DNA of 62,661 nucleotides from Phycisphaerae bacterium. Its GTDB lineage: Bacteria; Planctomycetota; Phycisphaerae; Tepidisphaerales; Tepidisphaeraceae. The notes beneath the pieces were generated by a model. It was not told the origin of the DNA and made no database searches. It was given only the letters and a program-made list of their open reading frames with translations. Numbering within the stretch: position 1 is the stretch's first letter; every line of letters starts with the position of its first letter. The DNA lies in NCBI GenBank assembly GCA_030448225.1, contig JAUJNJ010000027.1, positions 1,611 through 64,271 on the forward strand, given 5' to 3'. Below, piece by piece: positions 30,277-39,508 of this stretch. Position numbers and translations under genes: made by a program.

Positions 30277-31764
30277 ATGACCGACCTCGAACGTCTGCAA
30301 CAGCTCGTCGTCAACCGCCACCCGTGCGTGATCGTGACGACGTACGAGGAGCCGTACGTCCTGGGCCTGCTGCGGCACGCGGCGGTCGAGGCGGGCCGCG
30401 ACCTGTGGATGTGGACCGTCACGCGCGGGCTCCACGACGGGCTCGTCGCCGGGTCGGCGGCGGTGGCCGATACCGAGCACCCGGCCGCGGCGCTCTACCA
30501 CTTGGCCGCCGGCGGCACGGGGGCGATGGACGCGATGGTGGACGTCGTCGGGCACCTGAAGGACGAGCGCACGCTCCGCGCCTGCCGCGAGGCGATCGAC
30601 AAGCTCGCCGACGCCGGCGGGCAACTCGTGCTGATCGATCACCAGGAGGACCTGCCGGCGGCGATCTCGTCGGCGGCGACGCGGTTCGCCGTCTCCCTGC
30701 CGAACGAGGCCGAACTGGAGGACCTCGTGAAGCAGACGCTCCGCGCCGCCAACCGCGACCGGCCGATCGACGTGCACCTCAGCCGCGGCGATTTGCGCAC
30801 GGTCGTGCGCAACCTGCGCGGGCTCACGCGGCGGCAGGCCCGGCGGGTGATCCTCGACGCGACGTGCGACGACCGCCGCTTCGACGCCAGCGACGTGAAC
30901 CACATCATCGCCGCCAAGCGCCAGGCCTTGGGCGGCGAGGGCGTGTTGGAGTACGTCGAGGCGCCGGTCGACCTGGCGGAGATCGGCGGCCTCGGGCGGC
31001 TCAAGACGTGGCTGGCGCGGCGCCGCGACTGCTTCGCCGACGACGCCGTCGCCTTCGGCCTGCGCCCGCCGCGCGGCGTGCTGATGCTCGGCGTGCAGGG
31101 CGCGGGCAAGAGTTTGTCCGCCAAGGCCGTCGCCACCGCGTGGCAGCGGCCGCTGCTGCGCCTCGACGCCGGCGCGCTCTACGACCGCTACGTCGGCGAG
31201 AGCGAGCGCCGCCTCCGCGACGCGCTGCGGCAGGCGGAGATGATGGCGCCGGTCGTCCTGTGGATCGACGAGATCGAGAAGGGCTTCGCCTCGGCCGCCA
31301 GCCAGAGCACCGACGGCGGTCTGTCGAAGCGGATGTTCGGCACGCTGCTGACGTGGATGCAGGAGCACCGCGCGCCGGTGTTCCTCATCGCCACCGCGAA
31401 CGACATCGAGGCCCTGCCGCCGGAACTGCTGCGCAAGGGGCGGTTCGACGAGATCTTCTTCGTCGACCTGCCGAGCCTCGAGTCGCGGCACGCGATCCTC
31501 GCGATCCACCTGAGGAAGCGCAAGCGCGACCCGAAGAAGTTCGACCTCGCCCGCCTCGCCGAGGCCGGCGCCGGCTTCAGCGGCGCGGAGCTGGAACAGG
31601 CGATCGTCGCCGCGCTGCACGACGCGTACGCGGCGAAGGTCGAGCTGACGACGGACCACATCCTGACGGCGTTGCGCGATTCGCCGCCGCTGTCGGTGAC
31701 GATGGCGGAGAAGGTCGCGGCCCTGCGCGCCTGGGCGGCCGCGCGATGCGTGCCGGCGGAGTAG
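30277..31764 (+). CDS. AAA+ ATPase, Ycf46-like
   Basis: Protein of 495 aa. The N-terminal half (LQQLVVNRHPCVIVTTYEEPYVLGLLRHA) is a degenerate domain seen in the cyanobacterial/plastid Ycf46 family. The C-terminal AAA module has Walker A GVQGAGKSLSAKAVAT, YVGESERRLRDALRQAE, Walker B PVVLWIDEIEKGF, sensor 1 PVFLIATANDIEALPPELLRKGRFDEIFFVDLPS (Arg finger within) and sensor 2 GFSGAELEQAI. There is no transmembrane helix and no protease domain, so it is not FtsH. Its target is unknown; in cyanobacteria, Ycf46 is linked to inorganic carbon use. The reading frame is intact. Confidence 0.88.
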   Translation: MTDLERLQQLVVNRHPCVIVTTYEEPYVLGLLRHAAVEAGRDLWMWTVTRGLHDGLVAGSAAVADTEHPAAALYHLAAGGTGAMDAMVDVVGHLKDERTLRACREAIDKLADAGGQLVLIDHQEDLPAAISSAATRFAVSLPNEAELEDLVKQTLRAANRDRPIDVHLSRGDLRTVVRNLRGLTRRQARRVILDATCDDRRFDASDVNHIIAAKRQALGGEGVLEYVEAPVDLAEIGGLGRLKTWLARRRDCFADDAVAFGLRPPRGVLMLGVQGAGKSLSAKAVATAWQRPLLRLDAGALYDRYVGESERRLRDALRQAEMMAPVVLWIDEIEKGFASAASQSTDGGLSKRMFGTLLTWMQEHRAPVFLIATANDIEALPPELLRKGRFDEIFFVDLPSLESRHAILAIHLRKRKRDPKKFDLARLAEAGAGFSGAELEQAIVAALHDAYAAKVELTTDHILTALRDSPPLSVTMAEKVAALRAWAAARCVPAE

Positions 31765-32070
31765 GGTAGAATGGCCGGTGGTGGGGGCGCCTCGGGCCTC
31801 GCGCTGCGGGCAAGGACGGAGGTCGGGTCCGCGCTGCCGGCCATTGGTCCGTCCGTCCGGGCAGCGGGCCCTTCGGGCCGGCGGCGAAACGGGGTCGTGC
31901 GGGCGCCGGGGTGGCGTCCGGGCCGCCGTGGCACGCGTCGGTCGTGACGCGCGTACGCGACGCCGCGAGTCGTAATTCGGAGTCACCGATGACGCAGCAG
32001 ATCAACACCTCCGCTGGCCGCAACGGCCGCCGCTCGCTCGGGCGGATGAGCTACGAGCAGTTGGGGCGGC

Positions 32071-32211
32071 GTGTTTCGGCTGTCACCGGTCGACAACGCG
32101 GGCGTCTACCGGAGCGGCGCGATGAAGGGGTTATGGCTGCGAGAGGAATGGCTCTGGCAAAAACCGCTGCCGGGCGTACTCGACGTGCTGCGGGCGTGGA
32201 AGCTTGTCTAA
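32071..32211 (+). pseudogene. C-terminal fragment of a Uma2-like protein
   Basis: A 46-codon open frame ending at TAA (32209-32211) reads VFRLSPVDNAGVYRSGAMKG followed by LWLREEWLWQKPLPGVLDVL. This matches the end of Uma2 (DUF820) putative nucleases, which finish with a V-x-V-F-R-L, G-x-Y and GLWL block. No N-terminal domain or active-site PD-(D/E)xK region precedes it, so only the tail of a former gene remains. The surroundings (31,765-32,405) hold no other supported gene. Confidence 0.55.
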
Positions 32212-32405
32212 CCCACGCGCGCACCGAGCAGCTGGCCGTTTAGCCGCCGCTCGAAGAGCGGCGCTTCCCGCACGGTCCGTGCGAACGTAGTGCACGCAGT
32301 CTAGTGTTGACGCTGAGGGCGCCCTTAGACAGCGCTCGCAAGCGAGCCCGCTAAACGGGGACATCCCCAACCGTTCCCTCGCTCGAACTTCCACGTCCAG
32401 CGCTT

Positions 32406-33278
32406 TTACGCAGCCTTGGACGCGTCGGCCCGGCGCTCGGGGCCGGCGACGGGGAGGTGGATGCTGAACGTCGTGCCGCGGCCGACCTCGGACTGCACGT
32501 CGATCCGGCCCTTGTGGTGTTCGACGATCTCCTTGCAGATCGCCAAGCCGAGGCCCGTGCCCTTGGGCTCGCCCTTCCTGGCCGTCCCCTTCGTCGTGAA
32601 GAACGGCTCCCAGATCTTCGGCAGCACGCGCTCGGGGATGCCGGGGCCGGTGTCGATCACCTGCAGGCGCATCTCGTCGGTGCCGTCGAGCCGCTGACCC
32701 TTGATCGTGATCGACCCGCCGCGCGTGCCGAGCATCGCCTGGCGGGCGTTGATGAGGAGGTTGAGCAGCACCTGCTCGATCTGCACCGTGTCGCACATGA
32801 CGGCCAGGTCCGGCTGCACCTGCACGCGCAGGGCGATGCCGTCCTTCTGCGGGTCGCGGGCCATCACCAGCAGCGCCTCGTCGACGAGCCGCTGCACGCC
32901 GACGCGCTCAAACGTCGACTCGCCGCGGGCCAGCGCCAGCATCGACGCGCAGATCCGGCCCGCCTTGGTCGACCCCTGGAACGACTTGGTCAGCGCCTTC
33001 TTGATCAGCTCCGCGTCGGGCTTGTCGCTCTGCGCGCTCTGCAGCGCGTACTGCGAGTAGCTGACGACCGGCGTCAGCAGGTTGTTGAACTCGTGCGCGA
33101 TGACGGCCGAGATCGTGCCGATCGTCGCCAGGCGCTGCGACTCGGTGAGTTGCTCGCGCAGAAAGTCGAGCTGCACCTGCATCTCCGCCAGACGGCGTTC
33201 GAGCGAGGGTTCTTCGACGACGGGTTCGATCGGGGTGGACGTATGGCTCACGCTACCGAGGCTATCGGCCCGCCCCAC
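32406..33278 (-). CDS. soluble sensor histidine kinase
   Basis: Protein of 290 aa without membrane segments. A short coiled-coil lead (LERRLAEMQVQLDFLREQLTES) enters a dimerisation/phosphoacceptor domain with IGTISAVIAHEFNNLLTPVV (H-box). The ATPase domain has the N-box VLLNLLINARQAM, G1 VIDTGPGIP, the F-box WEPFFTTKG and G2 GTGLGLAICKEIVEHHKGRI. The HEFNNLL form marks the NtrB-like HPK4 group. There is no sensor domain or adjacent response regulator, so input and partner are unknown. A GTG start ten codons downstream is an alternative. Confidence 0.9.
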   Translation of the reverse strand: MGRADSLGSVSHTSTPIEPVVEEPSLERRLAEMQVQLDFLREQLTESQRLATIGTISAVIAHEFNNLLTPVVSYSQYALQSAQSDKPDAELIKKALTKSFQGSTKAGRICASMLALARGESTFERVGVQRLVDEALLVMARDPQKDGIALRVQVQPDLAVMCDTVQIEQVLLNLLINARQAMLGTRGGSITIKGQRLDGTDEMRLQVIDTGPGIPERVLPKIWEPFFTTKGTARKGEPKGTGLGLAICKEIVEHHKGRIDVQSEVGRGTTFSIHLPVAGPERRADASKAA

Positions 33279-33360
33279 GACCCGGCTTGATTAGGCGAAA
33301 CGCCGCGGTGCCGCGGTAGTTATCGGCCTAACAGGAAGTTGGGCGAACCGTGAGGATTGG

Positions 33361-33475
33361 AGGGAGGGAGGGAGGGAGGTGGTGGGGTGGTCGGGTGGTG
33401 GAGTCATACCACGGCGACGGCGCAGATTTAACCTACTCCACCACACCACCACTCCACCACCCAACCACCATCCCC
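33361..33475. repeat. GGTGG/CCACC inverted repeat
   Basis: The left arm (33361-33402) is GGGAGGGAGG then GGTGGTGGGGTGGTC. The right arm (33432-33475) is its rough complement (ACTCCACCACACCACCACT). It lies between two minus-strand genes, the histidine kinase and the DegT aminotransferase. Confidence 0.75.
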
Positions 33476-33479
33476 CGAA

Positions 33480-34580
33480 CTACCCGACGATCGCCCGCAG
33501 TTCCTGCGCGACGTGGCGGACGTGTTCTTCGCTCAGTTCGGGGTAGACCGGCAGGGCGAGCACGTCGCGGCAGGCGCGCTCGGTCTCGGGGAGGTCGCCC
33601 TCCTTCACGCCGAGGTACTTGAAGCACTCCTGCTGGTGGAGCGGGAGCGGGTAGTAGACGGCGCTGCCGATGCCGCGCTCGGCGAGGCGCTTCTTCACCT
33701 CGTCGCGGTCGGGGACGCGCACGACGTACTGGTTGTAGATGCTCCAGTTGGGTGAGTCGATGTACGGCGTTTTCGCCTTCGTCCCGGCCAGCATGCGGTT
33801 GTAGATCGCGGCGTTGCGGCGGCGGGCGTCGTGCCACGCGTTGAGGTGGCGCAGCTTCACGCTCAGCACCGCCGCCTGCAGCGCGGCCAGGCGGAACATG
33901 CCGCCCACCATCTCGTGGTAGTACGTGTGCCCCGACCCGTGCACGCGCAGCTTGCGGCACCGCTCGGCCAGCGCGTCGTCGTCCGTGCAGATCGCGCCGG
34001 CGTCGCCGGCGGCGCCGAGGTTCTTCGTCGGGTAAAAGCTCAGGCACCCGGCGAACCCGAGGTTGCACGCCGACGTCCCGTGCCGCTTGGCCCCGACCGC
34101 CTGGGCCGCGTCCTCGATCACCAGCAACTCGTGCTTGCACGCGATCGCGTTGATCGCGTCCATCGCCGCGCACTGCCCGAACAGGTGCACGGGCATGATC
34201 GCCCGGGTCTTCTTCGTGATGCGTTTCTCGATGTCCGCCGGGTCGATGTTGAACGTCCGCGGGTCGATGTCGGCGAAAACCGGGACCGCGCCGAGGCGGG
34301 CGATGCAACCGGCGGTCGCGAAGAAGGTAAAGGAGGGGCAGATCACCTCGTCGCCCGGGCGGATGCCGATGCCCATCAGCGAGCAGAGCAGCGCGTCCGT
34401 CCCGCTGCTGACGCCGATCGCGTGCCGCGTGCCGCAGTAGTCGGCCAACTGTTTCTCGAACCGCTCGACGTAGGGGCCGAGGATCAGGGCCTGGCTGTCG
34501 AGGACCTCGTCGATCGCCTTGCGGATCTCGTTGCGGATGGGCAGGTACTGGGCCTGCAAGTCGAGCAGCTTCACGTCCAT
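33480..34580 (-). CDS. DegT/DnrJ/EryC1/StrS-family aminotransferase
   Basis: PLP-dependent enzyme (366 aa) that aminates keto-sugars for surface polysaccharide or nucleotide-sugar pathways. Residues about 1-30 (VKLLDLQAQYLPIRNEIRKAID) and GVSSGTDALLCSLMGIGIRPGDEV are typical. IEDAAQAVGAKRHG has the PLP-contacting Asp, and SFYPTKNLGAAGDAGAI the Schiff-base Lys. VGGMFRLAALQAAVLSVKL and YPLPLHQQECFKYLG complete the fold. The gene is intact. No sugar dehydratase or glycosyltransferase lies beside it, so the exact sugar is unknown. Confidence 0.93.
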   Translation of the reverse strand: MDVKLLDLQAQYLPIRNEIRKAIDEVLDSQALILGPYVERFEKQLADYCGTRHAIGVSSGTDALLCSLMGIGIRPGDEVICPSFTFFATAGCIARLGAVPVFADIDPRTFNIDPADIEKRITKKTRAIMPVHLFGQCAAMDAINAIACKHELLVIEDAAQAVGAKRHGTSACNLGFAGCLSFYPTKNLGAAGDAGAICTDDDALAERCRKLRVHGSGHTYYHEMVGGMFRLAALQAAVLSVKLRHLNAWHDARRRNAAIYNRMLAGTKAKTPYIDSPNWSIYNQYVVRVPDRDEVKKRLAERGIGSAVYYPLPLHQQECFKYLGVKEGDLPETERACRDVLALPVYPELSEEHVRHVAQELRAIVG

Positions 34581-34732
34581 AAACGCGAAAGGTTAGACGC
34601 CTTCGCGGAAAAGTAAAAGGCGGTGCGTCAGATGTGAAAGTTGGCAAAAGTGCCCCGTCTTCAGACGGACCGGGATACGAATCGTAAGCCGCGATGCGGG
34701 ACGAGAGCCGTGACGGGCTCGTCCAAGACATA

Positions 34733-34843
34733 AAAGGCAACCGCAGAGACGCCGAGACGCAGAGATCGGAGGAGGGAACGACGCGGGAAACGGTCTGACC
34801 TCCGCGTCTTCCTCCGCGTCTCCGCGTCTCCGCGGTTGCCTTT
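34733..34843. repeat. GACGCCGAGACGC-type long inverted repeat
   Basis: The arms at 34733-34764 (AAAGGCAACCGCAGAGACG...) and 34812-34843 (...CTCCGCGGTTGCCTTT) are near-perfect inverted copies over about 32 bp with a 47-bp loop. Elements built from the same AGACGC/GAGACGC units occur at 59142-59250 and, with ACGGAGACACGG units, at 60019-60208. Confidence 0.85.
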
Positions 34844-34880
34844 CCGAGCCCCGCGCGAGGCGACTTCTGGTCACGTACGA

Positions 34881-36758
34881 ATGAGACTGCTAGACTTCCC
34901 CACCCCAGTGCGATCCAAACTCATCCATATCGTCGCGGGCTTCGCCCTCCTCGCCGGTTGCAGCGCCGACGCGTACCGCCGGTCGGCCGACGCGGAGGTC
35001 AACCGGATCCTCCGGCAGCGCAAGGAGAAGACGCTCGAGTACCAGCCCGACACCACGATCGCGTCCGAGCCGGCCCAGCCGGTGCCGGACGAGGCGTACG
35101 AGAAGGTGCCCGAGACGGTCGTCGCGCCGCCGGCGACCGCGCCGATCGAGCCGGTGGTCGAGGCGGGCGTGCCGTACGGCCCGCTCGGGCCTGAGGCGTT
35201 CTTCAAGGGGCTGCCCGCGCCGACCGAACTGGCCGTCGGGCTCGAGGAGACGCTCGCGCAACTCGGCGCCGCCAGCACGCCGCTGATGTACGGCCCGCCC
35301 GCGCCGCGGCGGCCGGTGAACCGGTTCGACCTGTTCAAGTCCCTCCAGTACGCCACGCTCCACAGCCGCGAGTACGCCGACCAACTCGAGGAGCTGTACC
35401 TCGCCGCCCTCGACGTGACGCTCGAGCGACACCTGCTGTCGCCGCGCCCGTTCGCGACGGCCGGGCTGGAGTACACCGGCGGCCAGCGCGACGTCGAGTA
35501 CCGCTCGGCCCTGGTCGCCACCGGCGCCGTCGGCGTCCGCCAGCAACTGCCGTACGGCGGCGAGATCGTCGCCCAGACGCTCGTCGAGTTCGTCGACGCG
35601 CTCAGCGACAACGCGGAGAACGGCGAGTCGGCCGCGCTGGTCCTCTCCGGCAGCGTGCCGCTGCTGCGGGGCGCCGGGCTGGTGAACCTCGAGGCGCTGA
35701 TCGCCAGCGAGCGCGAGCTGATCTACTCGGTCCGCAGCTTCGAGGACTTCCGCCGCTCGTTCGCCGTCGCGATCGCCTCGCAGTACTTCAACCTCCTGGC
35801 CCGCCAGCAGTCGCTGGCGAACCGCCGGCTGTTCCTGCGGAACACGCAGTCGCTCCTGGAGCAGGCGCGGGCCCTGTTCAGCGCCGGGCGGGTCACGTTC
35901 CTGGAGGTGCAGCGGTCGGAGCAGTCGCTGCTCGGCGGCCAGAACGAACTGCTCAACGCGCAGCAGGACTACGAGGACGCGCTGGACAACTTCAAGGTCA
36001 ACCTCGGGATGCCGATCGAGGAGGAGTTCGAGGTCGTCCCGGTGCAGCTCGACGTGACCGTGCCGGACATCGGCGCGCTCGACGTGCAGGAACTGGCCCA
36101 CACCTACCGCCTCGACCTCCAGACCGCCCGCGACCGCATCGACGACGCCCGCCGCGCGGTGGCCAACGCCAACAACGGCCTGCTGCCCGAGTTGAACCTC
36201 GCCGGCACCGCCCGCACCGGCAGCCGCGCCGGCGACCCTGCGGTCGACCTCGACAGCCGCACGCTCACCTACTCGGCGGGCGTGACGCTCGACCTGCCGA
36301 TCGACCGCGTCGCCGAGCGCAACGCCTACCGCCGCGCGCTGGTCGGGTTCCAGCAGTCGCAGCGCGCGTTCGACGTGCTGCGCGACCAGGTGACGGCCGA
36401 CGTCCGCAGCGCGGTCCGCGGCATCCGCTCGGCGCAGGCGAGCCTCGAGATCCAGCGGCGCAGCATCGAGTCGGCCGAGCGGCAGATCGAGCTGGCGTAC
36501 CTGCTGCTGAAGACCGCCGAGTCCGAGACGCGCGACATCGTCGAGGCGCAGGAGGACCTGCTCGAGGCGCAGGACGATTACGAGCAGGCGCAGGTGAACC
36601 TGCAGATTCAGGTCCTACAATTCCTCCGCGACAGCGGCACGCTCCGCGTCGATCCCGCCGCCGGCGCGATCGGCCAGGCGCTGGAGCGCACGGCCGCGTC
36701 CGCCGAGGACGCACTTCGCGGAACCGACGTCGAAAACGAAATCGCCCCGCGGCAATAG
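34881..36758 (+). CDS. TolC-family outer-membrane efflux protein (lipoprotein)
   Basis: Protein of 625 aa. A lipoprotein signal peptide with lipobox LLAGC (IVAGFALLAGCSADAYR) fits attachment to the outer membrane. After a proline-rich linker, two TolC repeats of about 200 residues each form the helical barrel (AVAIASQYFNLLARQQSLANRRLFLRNTQSLLEQARALFSAGRVTFLEVQRSEQSLLGGQNELLNAQQDY and the later QVTADVRSAVRGIRSAQASLEIQRRSIESAERQIELAYLLLKTAESETRDIVEAQEDLLEAQ). It pairs with the adaptor gene 320 bp downstream. The inner-membrane transporter is missing from the window. Confidence 0.9.
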   Translation: MRLLDFPTPVRSKLIHIVAGFALLAGCSADAYRRSADAEVNRILRQRKEKTLEYQPDTTIASEPAQPVPDEAYEKVPETVVAPPATAPIEPVVEAGVPYGPLGPEAFFKGLPAPTELAVGLEETLAQLGAASTPLMYGPPAPRRPVNRFDLFKSLQYATLHSREYADQLEELYLAALDVTLERHLLSPRPFATAGLEYTGGQRDVEYRSALVATGAVGVRQQLPYGGEIVAQTLVEFVDALSDNAENGESAALVLSGSVPLLRGAGLVNLEALIASERELIYSVRSFEDFRRSFAVAIASQYFNLLARQQSLANRRLFLRNTQSLLEQARALFSAGRVTFLEVQRSEQSLLGGQNELLNAQQDYEDALDNFKVNLGMPIEEEFEVVPVQLDVTVPDIGALDVQELAHTYRLDLQTARDRIDDARRAVANANNGLLPELNLAGTARTGSRAGDPAVDLDSRTLTYSAGVTLDLPIDRVAERNAYRRALVGFQQSQRAFDVLRDQVTADVRSAVRGIRSAQASLEIQRRSIESAERQIELAYLLLKTAESETRDIVEAQEDLLEAQDDYEQAQVNLQIQVLQFLRDSGTLRVDPAAGAIGQALERTAASAEDALRGTDVENEIAPRQ

Positions 36759-37079
36759 ATAGAGCGCCGGGAGGGTTCCGGACCCCGGGAGGATGCCCCG
36801 GACGCGGCAATTCGCTAAGACTTTTGCTGGGCACGCCATAGCCGCGGGCAGGCGTTCGCCGGCCGGTCTTTTATCGGAGAAGTCCTCACTCCCGCCGCGC
36901 CGCCGTCGGGAGTGCCGGGAAGGGTCCGAAGCGCGAACGCCGACGCGACGTCTCCACCACGGGCGATCGGCACCGATCGGCACGCGAGGTCGCCCACGCG
37001 TCTCTCGCGCGGAGCCGGTGGCGCGCCGGGCCCGTTAAGTGCCGCCGTTCGCCACGGTTAGCCGATCATTAAGCAGCAT
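36759..37079. other. intergenic region between tolC-like and hlyD-like genes
   Basis: About 320 bp. No gene, hairpin or promoter is clear to me. Confidence 0.4.
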
Positions 37080-38856
37080 ATGAACGCCATCGCCATTTCA
37101 ACCGCCGTCCCCACCCGCCGCTGGTTCCCGTGGGTCGCCGCCTCGGCGGTGGCCCTAGTCGTTGTCGCGGGGTACTGGCTCGTCGTCCGCGGGCGCTCCG
37201 GGCCCGACACCTACACCGGCGGCGGGAAGTTCGTGATGGTCACGCCGTCGGCGATGGACGTGAAGGTCAAGAAGGACGGCGAGATCCAGGCGATCAACAA
37301 CATCGACATCGTCAACCTGTGCGAGGGGTCCAGCACGATCGTGGAGATCGTGCGCGAGGGCTCGATGGTGAAGAAGGGGGACGTGCTGGTCGTGCTCGAC
37401 TCCTCCGAGACCCGCCAGGAGGTCGAGGACGCCACGCTCGCGCTGCAGAAGGCCGAGTCGGACCTCAAGAGCGCCAAGGAGATGCAGCGCATCCAGGAGA
37501 ACCAGAACTCGGCCGACCTTGAGGCCGCCCAGGTCGAGCTCGACCTCGCCCGCCTCGCCCTGCGCGAGTACAGCGAGGGCACCTACCCCGAGGCGCTGGC
37601 CAACGCCGAGACCGCGCTGAAGATGGCGGAGATCACCGTCAAGAACAAGGAGGAGGAGCTCGAGCAGACCAAGACGCTCTTCGTGAAGGGGTTCGTCACC
37701 GCCGCCCAGGTGAAGGCCGACGAGCTGGGCGTCACCACCGTCCGCAACGACATGCGCAAGGCCGAGACGGCCCTGAAGGTGCTCACCGAGTTCACCTACC
37801 CGACCGAGCTGGCGACGAAGAAGAGCGCGCTGTCGCAGGCCGATCAGAAGCTCGGCCGCGTGAAGATCACCGGCGCGAGCGAGCTGGAACAGAAGGTCGT
37901 GGCCGTGCAGGCGGGCGAGGCGGCGCTGAGCATCGCCAAGCGGAAGCTCGAGCACCGCCAGGAACAGCTCGCCCACTCGACGATCAAGGCGCCGGCCGAC
38001 GGGATGGTCGTCTACGCCCCGGCCGACCGCAACGAGGGCCGCGCGATGGCCGAGGGCGCGATCGTCCGCGAGCGCCAGCAGTTGCTCCGCCTCCCGGACA
38101 CCAGCAGCATGAAGGTCGTCGTGCGGGCCAACGAGTCGCAGGTGACCAAGCTCCAGGTCGGCCAGCAGGCGACCGTGCAGCTCTACGGCGTGCCGGGCGC
38201 GCTCCGCGCGACGCTGACGAAGAAGAGCCCGATCGCCGACAGCGGCTCGCGGTTCTGGAACCCCGACCTGAAGGAATACCCGATCGAGCTGACGCTCAAC
38301 GAGACGCCGCCCAACATCCTGCCCGGCATGGGCGCGCAGGCCGAGATCTTCGTGCAGCGGCTGTGGGACGTGCTGACCGTACCGCTGTCGGCGATCTACT
38401 CCGAGCGGACGACGAATTACGTCTTCGTGAAGCGCGACGGCAAGGTCGTGCCCCAGCCGGTGCAGATCGGGCAGACGAACGAGACGCACGCGCAGGTCGC
38501 GTCGGGGCTGACCGGCGGGCAGGAGGTGCTGATCCTCCAGGCCGGCCAGGGCCGCGAACTGCTGGAGAAGGCCGGCATCCGCCCCGAGCCCGAGCAGCGC
38601 GAGGAGGAGGGCCAGGCCCCGGCCGACGCCGACAAGCCCGGCCCCGCCGCCGCCGTTGCCCCCGAAGCCGCCGCCGCCCCCGACGCCGCCAGGGGCGCCC
38701 CGCCCCGGCGGGCGACGCCCCGCAACCCCGGCCGCCCCCGGCGCCTCGCCCGACCCCGCCCCCAACGCGACCCGCGCCGAGCGCGCGAACCCGGCGGCCG
38801 CCGCGAACGCGCCCGGCCGCGGCGAAGCGGCCGGCGAAGGCCCCGGCCGGTCCTGA
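37080..38856 (+). CDS. HlyD-family periplasmic adaptor of an efflux system
   Basis: About 592 aa. One N-terminal transmembrane helix (WFPWVAASAVALVVVAGYWLV) is followed by the barrel-sandwich start KKDGEIQAINNIDIVNLCEG and a lipoyl-like half (VKKGDVLVVLDSSE). A long coiled-coil hairpin (residues about 115-300) leads to the second lipoyl half (STIKAPADGMVVYAP) and a beta-barrel (MKVVVRANESQVTKLQVGQQATVQLYG). A tail rich in Pro/Ala follows the last strand. One slip near 38,690 moves the tail into another frame that stops at 38856. It bridges the TolC-like protein and an unseen inner-membrane pump. Downstream, cassettes begin within 90 bp. Confidence 0.88.
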
Positions 38857-38875
38857 TCGCCGCCCCGGGGTCTAT

Positions 38876-38914
38876 CTATCATGCCGCAGACCCGCCAATA
38901 ATGAGGCGTGATAG
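38876..38914. repeat. small inverted repeat behind hlyD
   Basis: Arms CTATCATGCC (38876-38885) and GGCGTGATAG (38905-38914) pair in 9 of 10 positions with a 19-base loop. It could be a terminator or part of the recombination landing site just downstream. Confidence 0.4.
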
Positions 38915-38941
38915 GTGGGCGCCGGTGACGATCTAATCAGA

Positions 38942-38948
38942 GTTATGC
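38942..38948 (+). other. recombination core site GTTATGC
   Basis: The hexamer/heptamer equals the R' box of the first attC (39491-39497). The start codon of the first cassette gene lies inside it (GTT-ATG-C). The preceding 90 bp do not fold like an attC, so it may be an attI-like or secondary insertion site. Confidence 0.6.
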
Positions 38949-39403
38949 AACTACCTCCGACCCCGACGATCACGATTACGCCTTTCGCGAATGCGGATCA
39001 CCGCAGTCGAGTGATCGCGCTGTGGCAGAGGGTTTTTGGCTACGAGGCGGCGCACAACGAACCCGGGTTGGTCATCGATAAGAAGATCGCAGTTGACGAC
39101 GGATTGTTCTTCGTCGCAATCGCCGAGGATACGGTCGTTGGCACGATCATGTCTGGCTACGACGGTCACCGCGGCTGGATTTACTCTGTGGCGGTCTCGT
39201 CAGAACGCCGGAAGCTGGGAATCGGCTCGTCCCTCGTGCGCCATGCGGAGGACGTGCTTATTCGCAAGGGCTGCACCAAGATCAATCTTCAGATCATGGA
39301 AGGCAACGAGGCCGTCGCGGCGTTTTACGCATCCCTCGGCTATTCTATCGAGAAGCGCGTGAGCATGGGAAAGCGGCTACCGCTAAACGCCTCCGTCGCA
39401 TAA
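38945..39403 (+). CDS. GNAT N-acetyltransferase (cassette 1)
   Basis: Protein of 152 aa starting MQLPPTPTITITPF. It has the GNAT core: ADHRSRVIALWQRVFGYEAAHN, VAIAEDTVVGTIMSGYDGHRGWIYSVAV (strand beta4), the acetyl-CoA loop RRKLGIGSSLVRHAE and KINLQIMEGNEAVAAFYASLGYS. It resembles YpeA-type members with the SMGKRL ending. It would transfer acetyl from acetyl-CoA to an amine; the substrate is unknown. The ATG sits in the core site and the TAA sits in the attC R'' box (GCATAAC), so the gene is trimmed exactly to the cassette. There is no ribosome site of note. Confidence 0.88.
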   Translation: MQLPPTPTITITPFANADHRSRVIALWQRVFGYEAAHNEPGLVIDKKIAVDDGLFFVAIAEDTVVGTIMSGYDGHRGWIYSVAVSSERRKLGIGSSLVRHAEDVLIRKGCTKINLQIMEGNEAVAAFYASLGYSIEKRVSMGKRLPLNASVA

Positions 39404-39497
39404 CCCGCTGGAGCGGACCGCGGCGGCGGTATACTTCACTCGCGGTCGAACGTCGCGCGTGTGCCACCGCGGCCGCTCAATGACCAGTACGTTATGC
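39398..39497 (+). other. attC-like site 1
   Basis: R'' GCATAAC (39398-39404) and R' GTTATGC (39491-39497) are perfectly complementary. The L'' arm GAGCGG-A-CCGCGG pairs with L' CCGCGGCCGCTC, leaving a single A unpaired. The R-L spacers are asymmetric (6 and 12 bases), as in known attC sites. The TAA is the stop codon of the GNAT gene. Confidence 0.8.
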
Positions 39498-39508
39498 CGC
39501 ACGCCCCG

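Noticed and set aside
30169..31986. Minus-strand open frame of about 600 codons
   Set aside because: Antisense to the intact AAA ATPase gene, with low-complexity Arg/His/Ala composition.
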